Source: Thermoplasmata archaeon (GTDB lineage Archaea; Thermoplasmatota; Thermoplasmata; Thermoplasmatales; Thermoplasmataceae). Taken from it: DNA of 13,331 nt. Under the pieces are notes generated by a model. It was not told the origin of the DNA, did not search any database, and worked only from the letters and a program-made list of their open reading frames with translations. Below, piece by piece: positions 1 through 7,206 of this stretch. The translations under genes and the position numbers were made by a program. How positions within the stretch are numbered: position 1 is the stretch's first letter; each line of letters begins with the position of its first letter. The stretch lies in NCBI GenBank assembly GCA_021827885.1, contig JAKAUD010000109.1, positions 1-13,331 on the forward strand, read 5' to 3'.

Positions 1-477
1 CCGATCTGGAACTATTTATTGTATTACATAAGGGGTGATGCACCTCCCGAACGACCTCAACCCACGAAGGAAAATACCCAAAGGGCAGTTGTGGAGAAAC
101 AATTCGTAAACGAGCAAACTCAGCTATTTCCAGAAGGGAGAAAGAACTCGATAGTCTCAAATGTCAAGAGTAGAAGAGCTAAGTACAGAATGGAAGGAAT
201 CAAGAGTAAAACGAAAGAGCTCAGACAACGAATCATGGACGATTATAATGTTGAAGAACTAAGAATTAAGAAGGTAAGAAACTTAACAGATGTTTCACTT
301 GTACAAGATGGAGACACACTTGTGGCGAAAATACCTACCTTTTCCAAACGTAAGGAATTGTGGGAACTCCTATGTATCGGTATACTTCACAACCTAAGTG
401 GAGATGACAAAGAGAGGGCGAGTGTCATAAATTTCTTGGTCGATCTTTATAAAGAAGTGGAAGAAGGAAATTCTTGA
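1..477 (+). CDS. Unrecognised protein, 3' end (5' end outside window)
   Basis: The frame is open from base 1 to the TGA at 475-477, giving 159 codons, so this is probably the C-terminal part of a gene that begins before the window. A TTG at 19 is the first possible internal start but has no ribosome site before it. The visible protein has a polar, low-complexity first part (rich in P, E, Q, K), a strongly basic middle (about residues 55-90) that could contact nucleic acid, and a predicted mixed alpha/beta end rich in Leu and Glu. I recognise no family. It converges on the DndC/SspD-like gene with a single base between the two stop codons, so it might belong to the same defence cluster, but nothing in its sequence proves that. 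Confidence 0.6.
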   Translation, partial: PIWNYLLYYIRGDAPPERPQPTKENTQRAVVEKQFVNEQTQLFPEGRKNSIVSNVKSRRAKYRMEGIKSKTKELRQRIMDDYNVEELRIKKVRNLTDVSLVQDGDTLVAKIPTFSKRKELWELLCIGILHNLSGDDKERASVINFLVDLYKEVEEGNS

Positions 478-478
478 T

Positions 479-1495
479 TTATGTGTATTCCTGATATTTT
501 CTACTTTTAAAGAGCTTTTTAATCGCATCAATCTCTTGTTGTGTGATTATAATTATCTTCAATTCCGCCTGTAGGCTGGCAAGCCCGTCCATTATTTGCA
601 TTCTGAACCCTAAAGATAGTCTTCCTTTTCTGCCGTCTTTTCTCAAATATCTGTTTTCAGGTTTCCTGCTCTCTTCCGCAATCCATCCCCTGAACTCCAG
701 GAGTTTTTGTACCTTATAGTCTCCTGATTTAGCAAGAGCGATCATTGTCTTGTCCTTCATTACAACCGTGCACATCCAGCAACCGAATCTCATAGCAGTG
801 TTTCCGTAAAGATCCACGACGTATTGCACTTCCGGAACTACCTTTCTCGCTGGTATCATGAGGAAGTACCAGACTTCCTCGGCACTCCAGTGTATGATAG
901 GGGCTGCCACATCTATGCCATTCTGTGACATCCAGATATCACTTCCACACTCATTGGCACCTCCCGCAAGACACGAATTTTTCAGCCTGATGTCCCGCTG
1001 TTGGCTTTCACCGAGTCTCATGCCTGTTATAAACAGTCCACTGTCATTATGCAACTTACGGGAAGGCTTGATCTTGATCTTTGGTGTGCACCACCGGAAT
1101 CTTGGGCCCGGAGGCGGGTATCCCCTGCCTATCATCCTGACCCAGTACGTATCCTCAATGTCAGGTTTCACTATCTTAACGGATGCGGGATGATGTTTCT
1201 CAATGCCATCCAGGAAAGAATAAGCCACTGATGACATTTGCGGGATTTCCATCATAGTATCGGAATAGGTAATGTTAAGATCAACATCCGGATGCAATTG
1301 CTTCATGTAGAGAGAAAGAACAACCAGGGCGGTCGAATCCTTGCCACCGGAATATGTGATAATCCATCTTTTGTTCTTCTCGTAAAGCTTCTCCAGGATT
1401 TCTATGCTCTCCAGAAACTTCCCATAAAATACGGAAGTAATCAGGGATGGAAGTTCCAGTAGATTCTTCTCAGAGGATAATTCCTGAACTTCCAT
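479..1495 (-). CDS. DndC/SspD-like ATP-pyrophosphatase (PAPS reductase superfamily), DNA phosphorothioation type
   Basis: The 338-residue protein has the PP-loop SGGKDST at residues 49-55, which in this superfamily binds ATP and adenylates a target. It also has GRGYPPPGPRFRWCTPKIKIKP-type sequence at about 123-144 and GCWMCTVV at 238-245, which I recognise from DndC and SspD, the enzymes that activate the DNA backbone for sulfur insertion. Five cysteines (136, 175, 183, 239, 242) are well placed to hold an iron-sulfur cluster, as reported for DndC. GxRxxES at 158-164 fits the family's catalytic region. It is shorter than classical DndC (about 500 residues), mainly at the C-terminus. The start is an ATG about 21 nt from an A/T-rich TATA-like element. 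It is divergent from the DUF262-DUF1524 gene, and no cysteine desulfurase, DndD or DndE is visible. A role in another thiolation or reduction reaction is the main alternative. Confidence 0.82.
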   Translation of the reverse strand: MEVQELSSEKNLLELPSLITSVFYGKFLESIEILEKLYEKNKRWIITYSGGKDSTALVVLSLYMKQLHPDVDLNITYSDTMMEIPQMSSVAYSFLDGIEKHHPASVKIVKPDIEDTYWVRMIGRGYPPPGPRFRWCTPKIKIKPSRKLHNDSGLFITGMRLGESQQRDIRLKNSCLAGGANECGSDIWMSQNGIDVAAPIIHWSAEEVWYFLMIPARKVVPEVQYVVDLYGNTAMRFGCWMCTVVMKDKTMIALAKSGDYKVQKLLEFRGWIAEESRKPENRYLRKDGRKGRLSLGFRMQIMDGLASLQAELKIIIITQQEIDAIKKLFKSRKYQEYT

Positions 1496-1507
1496 AGATA
1501 AATACCA

Positions 1508-1522
1508 TCTATTATATTAAAG
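1508..1522 (-). promoter_or_regulatory. Possible TATA element of the DndC/SspD-like gene
   Basis: Read on the minus strand, TTTAATATAATAG lies with its centre about 21 nt before the ATG at 1495. The position would suit a leaderless or nearly leaderless archaeal transcript. Position and composition are the only support. Confidence 0.4.
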
Positions 1523-1527
1523 ATCTT

Positions 1528-1653
1528 ATGGTCAAAAAATTACTGAGATCAAAAGATTGTTGCATAACCCCATGCAATGATCTTAAATTAAGAGAAAAAT
1601 TAAACGACGCGGTATCAAAGATTCAACAAATTAATATATCTTACCCACAATAA
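1528..1653 (+). CDS. Possible 41-residue small protein upstream of the SspE-like gene
   Basis: An ATG at 1528 opens 41 codons ending in TAA at 1651-1653, six bases before the ATG of the DUF262-DUF1524 gene and in the same direction. The product is basic near the start, holds three cysteines (CC at 11-12 and C16), and ends in a predicted amphipathic helix. A weak ATAAATA about 26 nt before the ATG could be a TATA element. Against it: the frame is short, I recognise no family, and the TATA box of the next gene lies inside it. It may be only an open stretch in a divergent promoter region. Confidence 0.25.
   Translation: MVKKLLRSKDCCITPCNDLKLREKLNDAVSKIQQINISYPQ
1559..1574 (+). repeat. Left arm of inverted repeat bracketing the SspE-like gene
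   Basis: GTTGCATAACCCCATG reads inward here. Its near-exact reverse complement, CATGGGTTATGCAAC, lies at 3386-3400, with one C missing. The two arms enclose only the DUF262-DUF1524 gene and its promoter. I see no matching direct repeat outside the arms. Confidence 0.45.
1626..1640 (+). promoter_or_regulatory. TATA box of the DUF262-DUF1524 gene
   Basis: ACAAATTAATATATC is a purine-rich BRE-like start followed by a good archaeal TATA element centred about 25 nt before the ATG at 1660. No Shine-Dalgarno sequence precedes that ATG, so a leaderless transcript is likely. Confidence 0.55.
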
Positions 1654-1659
1654 TCATGA

Positions 1660-3342
1660 ATGCTAGACAGTGATTGGTTCAAACCCGACAGGCTTACAGT
1701 AAGACAGGTGCTTGGGGACAGTTACAACTTTTATAACATCCCTGAATATCAGCGACCTTATAAGTGGAAAGACGAACAAATCGAACAACTCGTTCAAGAC
1801 ATTGAGGAATCAATGGAAGTCGGCGAATATTTCATAGGTTCAATCATTCTCGTCAAGAAAAAAGATGGATATGACGTTATAGATGGGCAGCAAAGACTAA
1901 CAACACTTACTTTGATGCTCGCAGTTTTTTACCAAAAATATGGTGTTCAGGAACTGAGAAAATGTTTTATCGATGATGACCAATTAAAATCTAGAATCAA
2001 GATTTCTCCCAGAGTAGACCAAAGAAACGAGTTTTATGAAGGCTTTTTAAGCAGTATTCTAATCGGGAAAGACCCAGATTCGCACAGGGAAAACGTCTTT
2101 TCTAAGTATTATTATATAACAAAAGAGATACTCGAATCGCATGAGTTATTGAAAGACGAAGAAACAGCATCTCTATTCTTGAAACATGTACTAGATAATG
2201 TGAGTTTAATTAGGATATACACTAGCTCAGAAGGCTTTGCAGTAAAACTTTTTTATGTCATGAACACGACGGGAACAAGCCTGAGTAACGATGAGATAAT
2301 CAAGGTCATTCTTTATGACAAATTAAATGAACGAGATAGAGAAACTTTCATGGGAGATTGGAAAAATATCGAAGGAATAAGAAGCCGTCTTTCAGGTTTG
2401 TGGCAGCCATTTGACTCTACGGAGAGAATCTTCACTTTATATTCTTATTATTATTTAGGTGAAAAGCCTAAAAGCACTGTGTTCGATATTTACTCTAGAA
2501 TGATACAAAAAGGAGAGTCTCCACTAAAAATCATCAATAAGGTAAAGCAATTTGCCAATAGTTTACTGAAATTACACGGTAAGCATTCGCACGAAACTGA
2601 ACTTATTCAGGATGATAGGAAGCTTTATCCTTTTTACTACCTAAATGATAAAGTATATTGGCAGGTTGTACTAGCGTCGGCCATTGACACAGCTTATCCA
2701 GATTTTGAAAAACTGGTACAGGAACTTTTCAGGCTATATTATCTAAATTGGATCAGCGGACACAATTCAGGAAACATCCGGGACATATCTTTAAAAATAC
2801 TAAAGAAAATAATTGGGAAAGAGCACGTTTCTCAAATAATATCGCTTGCAGAAAAGAAGATTTCGGAAGAAGACCTGGAAAAATTGGCATTCGATAACTT
2901 GGAAAAAGACGTGTACTCGGAAAAACCAAAAAATTGGCTCCGTGCGTTATTATTACTTCTGGAATATGATCTATATGATGAATCAGGAGTTGATTTCATA
3001 GAACAATCAGGCCAAGATGCACCATCAATTGATCACATTCTTCCTGAAGAGTGGCAAACAAACCATTATTGGACAGAAAAGTGGGTCCCTGAAGATGCTG
3101 CAAGGTATATCTATAAACTGGGAAACATGACCCTTATATCATTACTCAAGAATTCCAAACTTAGAAACACCGACTTCATTACAAAGAAGAGGCAATATGC
3201 TGGAAATATAGGTAATGAGAAGGCCACAAAATTTAGACTTAATGATATGATTGTCAATAATGAAGATTGGAATGCAGAAGCCTTAAAGCGTCGCCAAGGT
3301 TATATGCTAAAGAAGCTCAAGGAAATTCTCAAAACTCCTTAG
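1660..3342 (+). CDS. DUF262-DUF1524 nuclease, SspE/GmrSD-type restriction effector
   Basis: The 560-residue protein starts with a DUF262 (ParB/sulfiredoxin-like NTPase) domain: IPEYQRPYKW at 27-36 and the signature DGQQRLTT at 75-82. The C-terminal part is a DUF1524 HNH-type nuclease: IDHILPEEW at 457-465 (catalytic His459), LGNMTLI at 487-493 and a second Asn at 498, followed by a K-rich tail. This order in one chain is found in SspE, which uses nucleotide hydrolysis and DNA nicking against phage and is stimulated by phosphorothioate DNA, and in GmrSD-type enzymes that cut modified cytosine DNA. The divergent neighbour is a DndC/SspD-like sulfur-modification enzyme, which favours the SspE reading; that is inference from context. 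All key residues I can check are present and the frame is intact. The gene is A/T-richer than hsdM and hsdR, a sign of separate origin. Confidence 0.85.
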   Translation: MLDSDWFKPDRLTVRQVLGDSYNFYNIPEYQRPYKWKDEQIEQLVQDIEESMEVGEYFIGSIILVKKKDGYDVIDGQQRLTTLTLMLAVFYQKYGVQELRKCFIDDDQLKSRIKISPRVDQRNEFYEGFLSSILIGKDPDSHRENVFSKYYYITKEILESHELLKDEETASLFLKHVLDNVSLIRIYTSSEGFAVKLFYVMNTTGTSLSNDEIIKVILYDKLNERDRETFMGDWKNIEGIRSRLSGLWQPFDSTERIFTLYSYYYLGEKPKSTVFDIYSRMIQKGESPLKIINKVKQFANSLLKLHGKHSHETELIQDDRKLYPFYYLNDKVYWQVVLASAIDTAYPDFEKLVQELFRLYYLNWISGHNSGNIRDISLKILKKIIGKEHVSQIISLAEKKISEEDLEKLAFDNLEKDVYSEKPKNWLRALLLLLEYDLYDESGVDFIEQSGQDAPSIDHILPEEWQTNHYWTEKWVPEDAARYIYKLGNMTLISLLKNSKLRNTDFITKKRQYAGNIGNEKATKFRLNDMIVNNEDWNAEALKRRQGYMLKKLKEILKTP

Positions 3343-3385
3343 TTTTTAACAAACTTTGAGTGTTTTTCCTCTACCAGGTGTGTTT

Positions 3386-3400
3386 CATGGGTTATGCAAC
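3386..3400 (-). repeat. Right arm of inverted repeat bracketing the SspE-like gene
   Basis: CATGGGTTATGCAAC lies 43 nt after the stop of the DUF262-DUF1524 gene and is the partner of 1559-1574. Fifteen bases pair, with one extra C in the left arm. Confidence 0.45.
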
Positions 3401-3600
3401 ATACTTTGAGTTCGACGAAAGTAATTGAGCTTTGAGTGAGGATTCTTATCATTAGAGAATAAGAGGAGATGATTAATACGGTGTCCAGTCTCGGCGTTAA
3501 GAAGCAAAGGAGTAGTTGCTATAGCCTTATGCGGACGGATAACTAGAACGGAGAATACATAATCGGAGAAGAAAATAATTATAAAAATCCAACAGAAATC
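3401..3600. other. Intergenic stretch, possibly decayed mobile-element tail
   Basis: No convincing gene. Near 3471-3548 the plus strand has a short open frame (ATG to TAG, 25 codons, preceded by AGAGGAG) whose VSSLGVKKQ string loosely resembles the variable C-terminal tails of TnpB proteins. The resemblance is weak and there is no TnpB body upstream. A weak 6-bp hairpin (3444-3449 with 3459-3464) is also present. The longer minus-strand frame over this area (3385-3678) has a composition unlike a protein and I left it out. Confidence 0.2.
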
Positions 3601-3809
3601 TAACTCACACCAATGAAGATTGTGATAGCCCTTCGCAGAGTCAATTCCACAAAACTCCACCAGTACCCACACCCCCACCTGTTCTCCTTCTCCGGATCAT
3701 AGATCATCGTAGGCCCGTGATGCTTAGTAACCATGGCCGGTTTCCCAAAAATGTCGACCATCTCAGGATCGGTTATTGAGAGATTAAGAAGATATGCGCC
3801 TTGAAATTT
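3600..3809 (-). pseudogene. Coding-like remnant, family unknown
   Basis: On the minus strand a frame runs open for 69 codons between a TAG at 3812-3810 and a TAG at 3602-3600. Its conceptual product looks protein-like, with stretches such as DPEMVDIFGKPAMVTKHHG and MIYDPEKENRWGCGYWW, and it is flanked by stops without a good start or promoter. That suggests a fragment of a decayed gene, although an internal ATG could in principle start a product of about 55 residues. I recognise no family. It sits in the gap between two defence modules, where leftover DNA from earlier insertions is expected. Confidence 0.3.
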
Positions 3810-3902
3810 CTAAGACCATCCAGGCTTGACCCCGAATGCAACAGTGACGCATTGAGCTTTCTTTGTGATTCGAATTATAGGTATAGTTCCGTAGATGCAA
3901 CA

Positions 3903-3911
3903 TTTTAAATC
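3903..3911 (+). promoter_or_regulatory. Probable TATA element of the hsdMSR operon
   Basis: TTTTAAATC lies about 34 nt before the ATG at 3941, which would place transcription start only a few bases upstream of it. A second A/T run, TTTATATT, at 3919-3926 is too close to the ATG unless translation starts further in. No Shine-Dalgarno sequence precedes the ATG. Confidence 0.4.
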
Positions 3912-3940
3912 AGGCCATCTTTATATTGAAACAGGTATCA

Positions 3941-5890
3941 ATGCTCAGCAATAATATCGTAAGCAATATTTGGAACATTGCAGAATTATTGAGAGGAGAT
4001 TATAAACAGTCAGAATATGGGCGAATCATACTACCCTTTACCCTTTTAAGACGCCTAGACTGCATGCTCGAGCCCACCAAGGAAAGGGTTCTTGACGAAT
4101 ATGCGAAGAAGAAGGACAGCGGTGTTCCACTGGATGCTTACCTTCTTGCAGCCGCTGATCTCAAATTTTACAATATTTCACCCTGGAATTTTGCAAAGTT
4201 GAAAGGAGACCCGAACAACATAAGGCAGAACCTGCTGAATTATGTGGATGGCTTCACTGAACAGGTCAGGGATATATTTGAAAGGTTTAATTTCCAGCAC
4301 CAGGTAGAAGACCTTGACGGGAAGAACCTCCTTTTCCTTGTGGTTTCAAAATTTGCTGAAATCGACATGGATCCAAATGAACTGGACAGCATGGACATGT
4401 CCCTCTATTATGAGGAATTAATAAGGAGATTCTCTGAAATCTCAAATGAAACTGCCGGGGAGCATTTCACGCCCAGGGAAGTGATACGGCTCATGGTAAA
4501 CCTCTTATTCACAAACGATGACGAGGCGCTCAGGAAGCCAGGCGTCCTGAGAACAGTTTACGATCCGGCAGCGGGAACCGGCGGAATGTTATCCATTGCG
4601 GATGAAACCATTAAGGATCTCAATCCCGAGGCAAGACTTGTACTGTTCGGCCAGGAACTCAATGCAGAATCCTATGCCATATGCAAATCCGAACTCCTCA
4701 TAAAGGAGCAGGACCCAAGGAATATCATATTTGGAAATACTCTTTCAGAAGATGGCCATCATGGAAAAACTTTCGACTACATGCTCTCCAATCCACCGTT
4801 CGGGGTGGAATGGAAGAAGATTGAAAGTGCCGTGAGGAAGGAATACGAACAGAAAGGTTACAATGGAAGATTCGGTCCCGGACTCCCAAGGATTTCCGAC
4901 GGGAGTCTCCTGTTCCTCCTGCATCTCCTTTCTAAGATGAATCACGTCGACAACGGCGGAAGCAGAATTGGCATCGTTTTCAACGGATCGCCACTGTTCA
5001 CCGGTGCAGCCGGGTCCGGCGAATCAGAAATACGCAAATGGATCATAGAGAATGACTGGCTTGAGGCAATAATTGGCTTGCCGACAGACATGTTCTACAA
5101 CACAGGCATCGCAACATACATCTGGATCCTGTCAAACAGGAAAGAGGATCAGAGGAAGGGCAAGATACAGCTCATAGATGCAACACAGATGTACAGAAAA
5201 ATGAGAAAATCCTTAGGGAAAAAGAGGAACGAGCTTTCAGATGGGGATATCAACAGCATCGTGAAGCTGTACGGCAGCTTCGCAGTCAATGAAAAGAGCA
5301 AAATCTTTGACAATGAGGATTTCGGTTATTCAACCATAACGGTTGAAAGACCTCTCAGGTTGAACTTTCAGTCTTCACGCGAAAGAATATCTCGTTTCAG
5401 GGAACAGCCCGATTTCAAGAAGAATGAAAAAGATCTTGAGAATATAGAAAAGATTCTTTCTTCATTGGATCGAAATAGAATCTATAGGAACAGAGAGGAG
5501 TTTACAAAGGACCTTGAGAACTTATTATTCTCAAAAGGCGTGTCGCTTTCAAACGGAATGGTGAAATCCATTTTGCAGGTCTTTTCTGAAAGGGACGAGA
5601 CTGCCGATATTTGCCTTGACAAGAAATGTATGCCTGAGCCTGATCCAGAACTGAGAGACAGGGAGAACGTCCCCCTCAAGGATGATATACAGGCATATTT
5701 TGACAGGGAAGTGAAACCTTACGTACCAGATGCCTGGATTGATTTCTCTAAAACCAAAGTCGGGTATGAGATTCCGTTTACAAGGCATTTCTACAAGTAT
5801 GTGCCTCCGAGGCCTCTTGAAGAGATTGATGCTGATCTGAAGAAGCTGGGAAAGGAAATAATTGACCTTCTGGGAGAGATCACGGAATGA
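3941..5890 (+). CDS. hsdM: Type I restriction-modification DNA methyltransferase subunit HsdM
   Basis: The 649-residue protein should transfer a methyl group from S-adenosylmethionine to adenine N6 in the target chosen by HsdS. An HsdM N-terminal helical domain is seen at about 5-150 (SNIWNIAELLRGDYKQ near the start). The N6_Mtase domain follows, with FTPREVIRLM before motif I, DPAAGTGG at 208-215 (SAM binding; Ala where Cys is commoner) and NPPFG at 284-288 (catalytic motif IV). The C-terminal part, with PDPELRDRENVPLKDDI and a VGYEIPFTRHFYKY segment, matches the HsdM subclass that pairs with the HsdR type found downstream. I chose ATG 3941; an in-frame TTG at 3926 would add five residues but overlaps an A/T-rich promoter-like run. 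hsdS begins inside its stop (ATGA overlap). The reading frame is intact. Confidence 0.95.
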   Translation: MLSNNIVSNIWNIAELLRGDYKQSEYGRIILPFTLLRRLDCMLEPTKERVLDEYAKKKDSGVPLDAYLLAAADLKFYNISPWNFAKLKGDPNNIRQNLLNYVDGFTEQVRDIFERFNFQHQVEDLDGKNLLFLVVSKFAEIDMDPNELDSMDMSLYYEELIRRFSEISNETAGEHFTPREVIRLMVNLLFTNDDEALRKPGVLRTVYDPAAGTGGMLSIADETIKDLNPEARLVLFGQELNAESYAICKSELLIKEQDPRNIIFGNTLSEDGHHGKTFDYMLSNPPFGVEWKKIESAVRKEYEQKGYNGRFGPGLPRISDGSLLFLLHLLSKMNHVDNGGSRIGIVFNGSPLFTGAAGSGESEIRKWIIENDWLEAIIGLPTDMFYNTGIATYIWILSNRKEDQRKGKIQLIDATQMYRKMRKSLGKKRNELSDGDINSIVKLYGSFAVNEKSKIFDNEDFGYSTITVERPLRLNFQSSRERISRFREQPDFKKNEKDLENIEKILSSLDRNRIYRNREEFTKDLENLLFSKGVSLSNGMVKSILQVFSERDETADICLDKKCMPEPDPELRDRENVPLKDDIQAYFDREVKPYVPDAWIDFSKTKVGYEIPFTRHFYKYVPPRPLEEIDADLKKLGKEIIDLLGEITE

Positions 5891-7206
5891 AATACCCAAA
5901 GTATCCTGAGTACAAGGACAGCGGAATTGAGTGGATTGGGGAGATGCCAGAACACTGGAAATTAAGTCGCATAAAATTTGTTTCAGAAGTTATAATGGGT
6001 CAATCGCCATCATCGGATTCTTATTCAGACGATGGAGATATCCCATTTCTACAAGGATGTGCTGAATTTGGAGCAGTTTCCCCTGATCCAAAACATTATT
6101 GCGATGTAGCTACTAAAATTTCCCAACCGGGGGACATTCTTTTGTCGGTCAGGGCACCTGTTGGAGAGATAAATTTAACAGACAGAGTGTATGGCATTGG
6201 CAGAGGACTTTGCTCAATAAAACCACTGACTGCTCAACGCGACTACCTGAGATGGTACATAGGCGCAGCAAAGAAGAAATTGATATCCATATCGACTGGC
6301 AGCACATATGATGCTATAGCTATAGACGATGTTAGGAATCTAGAAATTCCGATCCCTATAGTAGAATATGAACAAAAAACAATATGGAAGTTTCTGAACA
6401 CAGAGAACTCAAAAATAGATTCCCTGATTTCCAAGCAGCAAAAAATGATCGAACTCCTCGAGGAAAAGCGCCAGGCAATCATAACTCATGCAGTCACGAA
6501 AGGCCTTGACCCAAATGTGCCCATGAAAGACAGTGGGATTGAGTGGATTGGGGAGATACCAGAAGACTGGAATGTTGTCAAGATAAGAAGAAAATTTAGT
6601 GTTGTTAATGGTTCCACTCCAAAAAGTGACAATGAAGATTACTGGGATGGAGATATATGTTGGATTACTCCTGAAGACCTAAGTCGGGAAAATGGTGTAG
6701 TTCTAAATGACAGTCGCAGAAAAATCACACAAACTGGCTATGAAAGTTGTGGTACGAAGCTGGTGTTGAAGGGTAGCATAATCCTTTCCACGAGGGCACC
6801 AATTGGTTACGTTAAAATAGCAGGAAAGGAACTTTGCACAAACCAAGGATGTAAAACCTTGGTCAAAAGAGGAACTGATATTGACGAGAACTATGTCTAT
6901 TATTACCTATCCTGCACTGCAAATATCCTGAACTCCATGGGTCAGGGGAGCACCTTTGTAGAATTGAGTAATGAGAATTTGTCCTACTACAAGTTTCCCG
7001 TTCCACCATTAGATGCGCAGGTGCAAATTTCTGTTTTCCTCAGAGATGAGACTGAAAAGGTGGACTGCTTGATCTCAAAACATCAACAGCTAATAGAACT
7101 CCTCGAGGAAAAGCGCCAGGCAGTCATAACTCATGCTGTCACCGGCAAAATCGACGTGAGAAGTTTATCACAGGAGGCGATGGGACCTGCCGGACAAACG
7201 CCATGA
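5887..7206 (+). CDS. hsdS: Type I restriction-modification specificity subunit HsdS
   Basis: The 439-residue protein selects the bipartite target sequence for the methyltransferase and the restriction complex. It has the usual pseudo-dimeric build: KDSGIEWIGEMPEHW at 10-24, target-recognition domain 1 to about 170, a conserved helix ending LLEEKRQAIITHAVT at 190-204, a second KDSGIEWIGEIPEDW at 214-228, target-recognition domain 2, and a second LLEEKRQAVITHAVT at 405-419. Both domains look full length, so it should recognise two half-sites. The ATG overlaps the hsdM stop as ATGA and has GGGAGAGAT about ten bases upstream inside hsdM, so translation is probably coupled. The recognition domains are A/T-richer than the conserved parts and than hsdM and hsdR, as expected where such domains are swapped in from other sources. 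Confidence 0.95.
   Translation: MKYPKYPEYKDSGIEWIGEMPEHWKLSRIKFVSEVIMGQSPSSDSYSDDGDIPFLQGCAEFGAVSPDPKHYCDVATKISQPGDILLSVRAPVGEINLTDRVYGIGRGLCSIKPLTAQRDYLRWYIGAAKKKLISISTGSTYDAIAIDDVRNLEIPIPIVEYEQKTIWKFLNTENSKIDSLISKQQKMIELLEEKRQAIITHAVTKGLDPNVPMKDSGIEWIGEIPEDWNVVKIRRKFSVVNGSTPKSDNEDYWDGDICWITPEDLSRENGVVLNDSRRKITQTGYESCGTKLVLKGSIILSTRAPIGYVKIAGKELCTNQGCKTLVKRGTDIDENYVYYYLSCTANILNSMGQGSTFVELSNENLSYYKFPVPPLDAQVQISVFLRDETEKVDCLISKHQQLIELLEEKRQAVITHAVTGKIDVRSLSQEAMGPAGQTP
5914..5958 (+). repeat. hsdS internal repeat A, copy 1
   Basis: This 45-bp stretch matches 6526-6570 in 40 positions, including 20 identical bases (5926-5945 against 6538-6557). It encodes the KDSGIEWIGE.PE.W segment that opens each target-recognition domain. 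The spacing is 612 bp, a whole number of codons, so recombination would keep the frame and remove one recognition unit. Confidence 0.85.
6451..6497 (+). repeat. hsdS internal repeat B, copy 1
   Basis: This 47-bp stretch matches 7096-7142 in 45 positions, with the first 27 identical. It encodes the LLEEKRQA.ITHAVT helix that spaces the recognition domains. The spacing of 645 bp is in frame. Confidence 0.85.
6526..6570 (+). repeat. hsdS internal repeat A, copy 2
   Basis: Partner of 5914-5958. It lies 28 bp after repeat B copy 1, so the two together form the central conserved region of HsdS. Confidence 0.85.
7096..7142 (+). repeat. hsdS internal repeat B, copy 2
   Basis: Partner of 6451-6497, encoding the C-terminal conserved helix of HsdS. 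Confidence 0.85.
7172..7177 (+). promoter_or_regulatory. Ribosome binding site that decides the hsdR start
   Basis: A full AGGAGG lies inside the 3' end of hsdS. Nine bases later comes CTG 7187, the only plausible start codon in the hsdR frame upstream of the conserved HEINFED segment. The ATG at 7180 belongs to the hsdS frame. Confidence 0.55.

Noticed and set aside
858..1462. Three plus-strand open frames opposite the DndC/SspD-like gene
   Set aside because: They lie wholly inside a well-supported gene on the other strand, lack promoters, and have antisense-like composition.
3444..3464. Possible terminator or hairpin, TCTTAT paired with ATAAGA
   Set aside because: The stem is only six A/T-rich pairs with a nine-base loop and no U-run after it.
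3385..3678. Minus-strand frame of 97 codons
   Set aside because: It mixes aromatic runs and basic tracts without any domain pattern and overlaps the more protein-like remnant in another frame. It also covers the inverted-repeat arm.
4745..4945. Minus-strand frame inside hsdM
   Set aside because: A shadow of a clear methyltransferase gene, including motif IV on the opposite strand.
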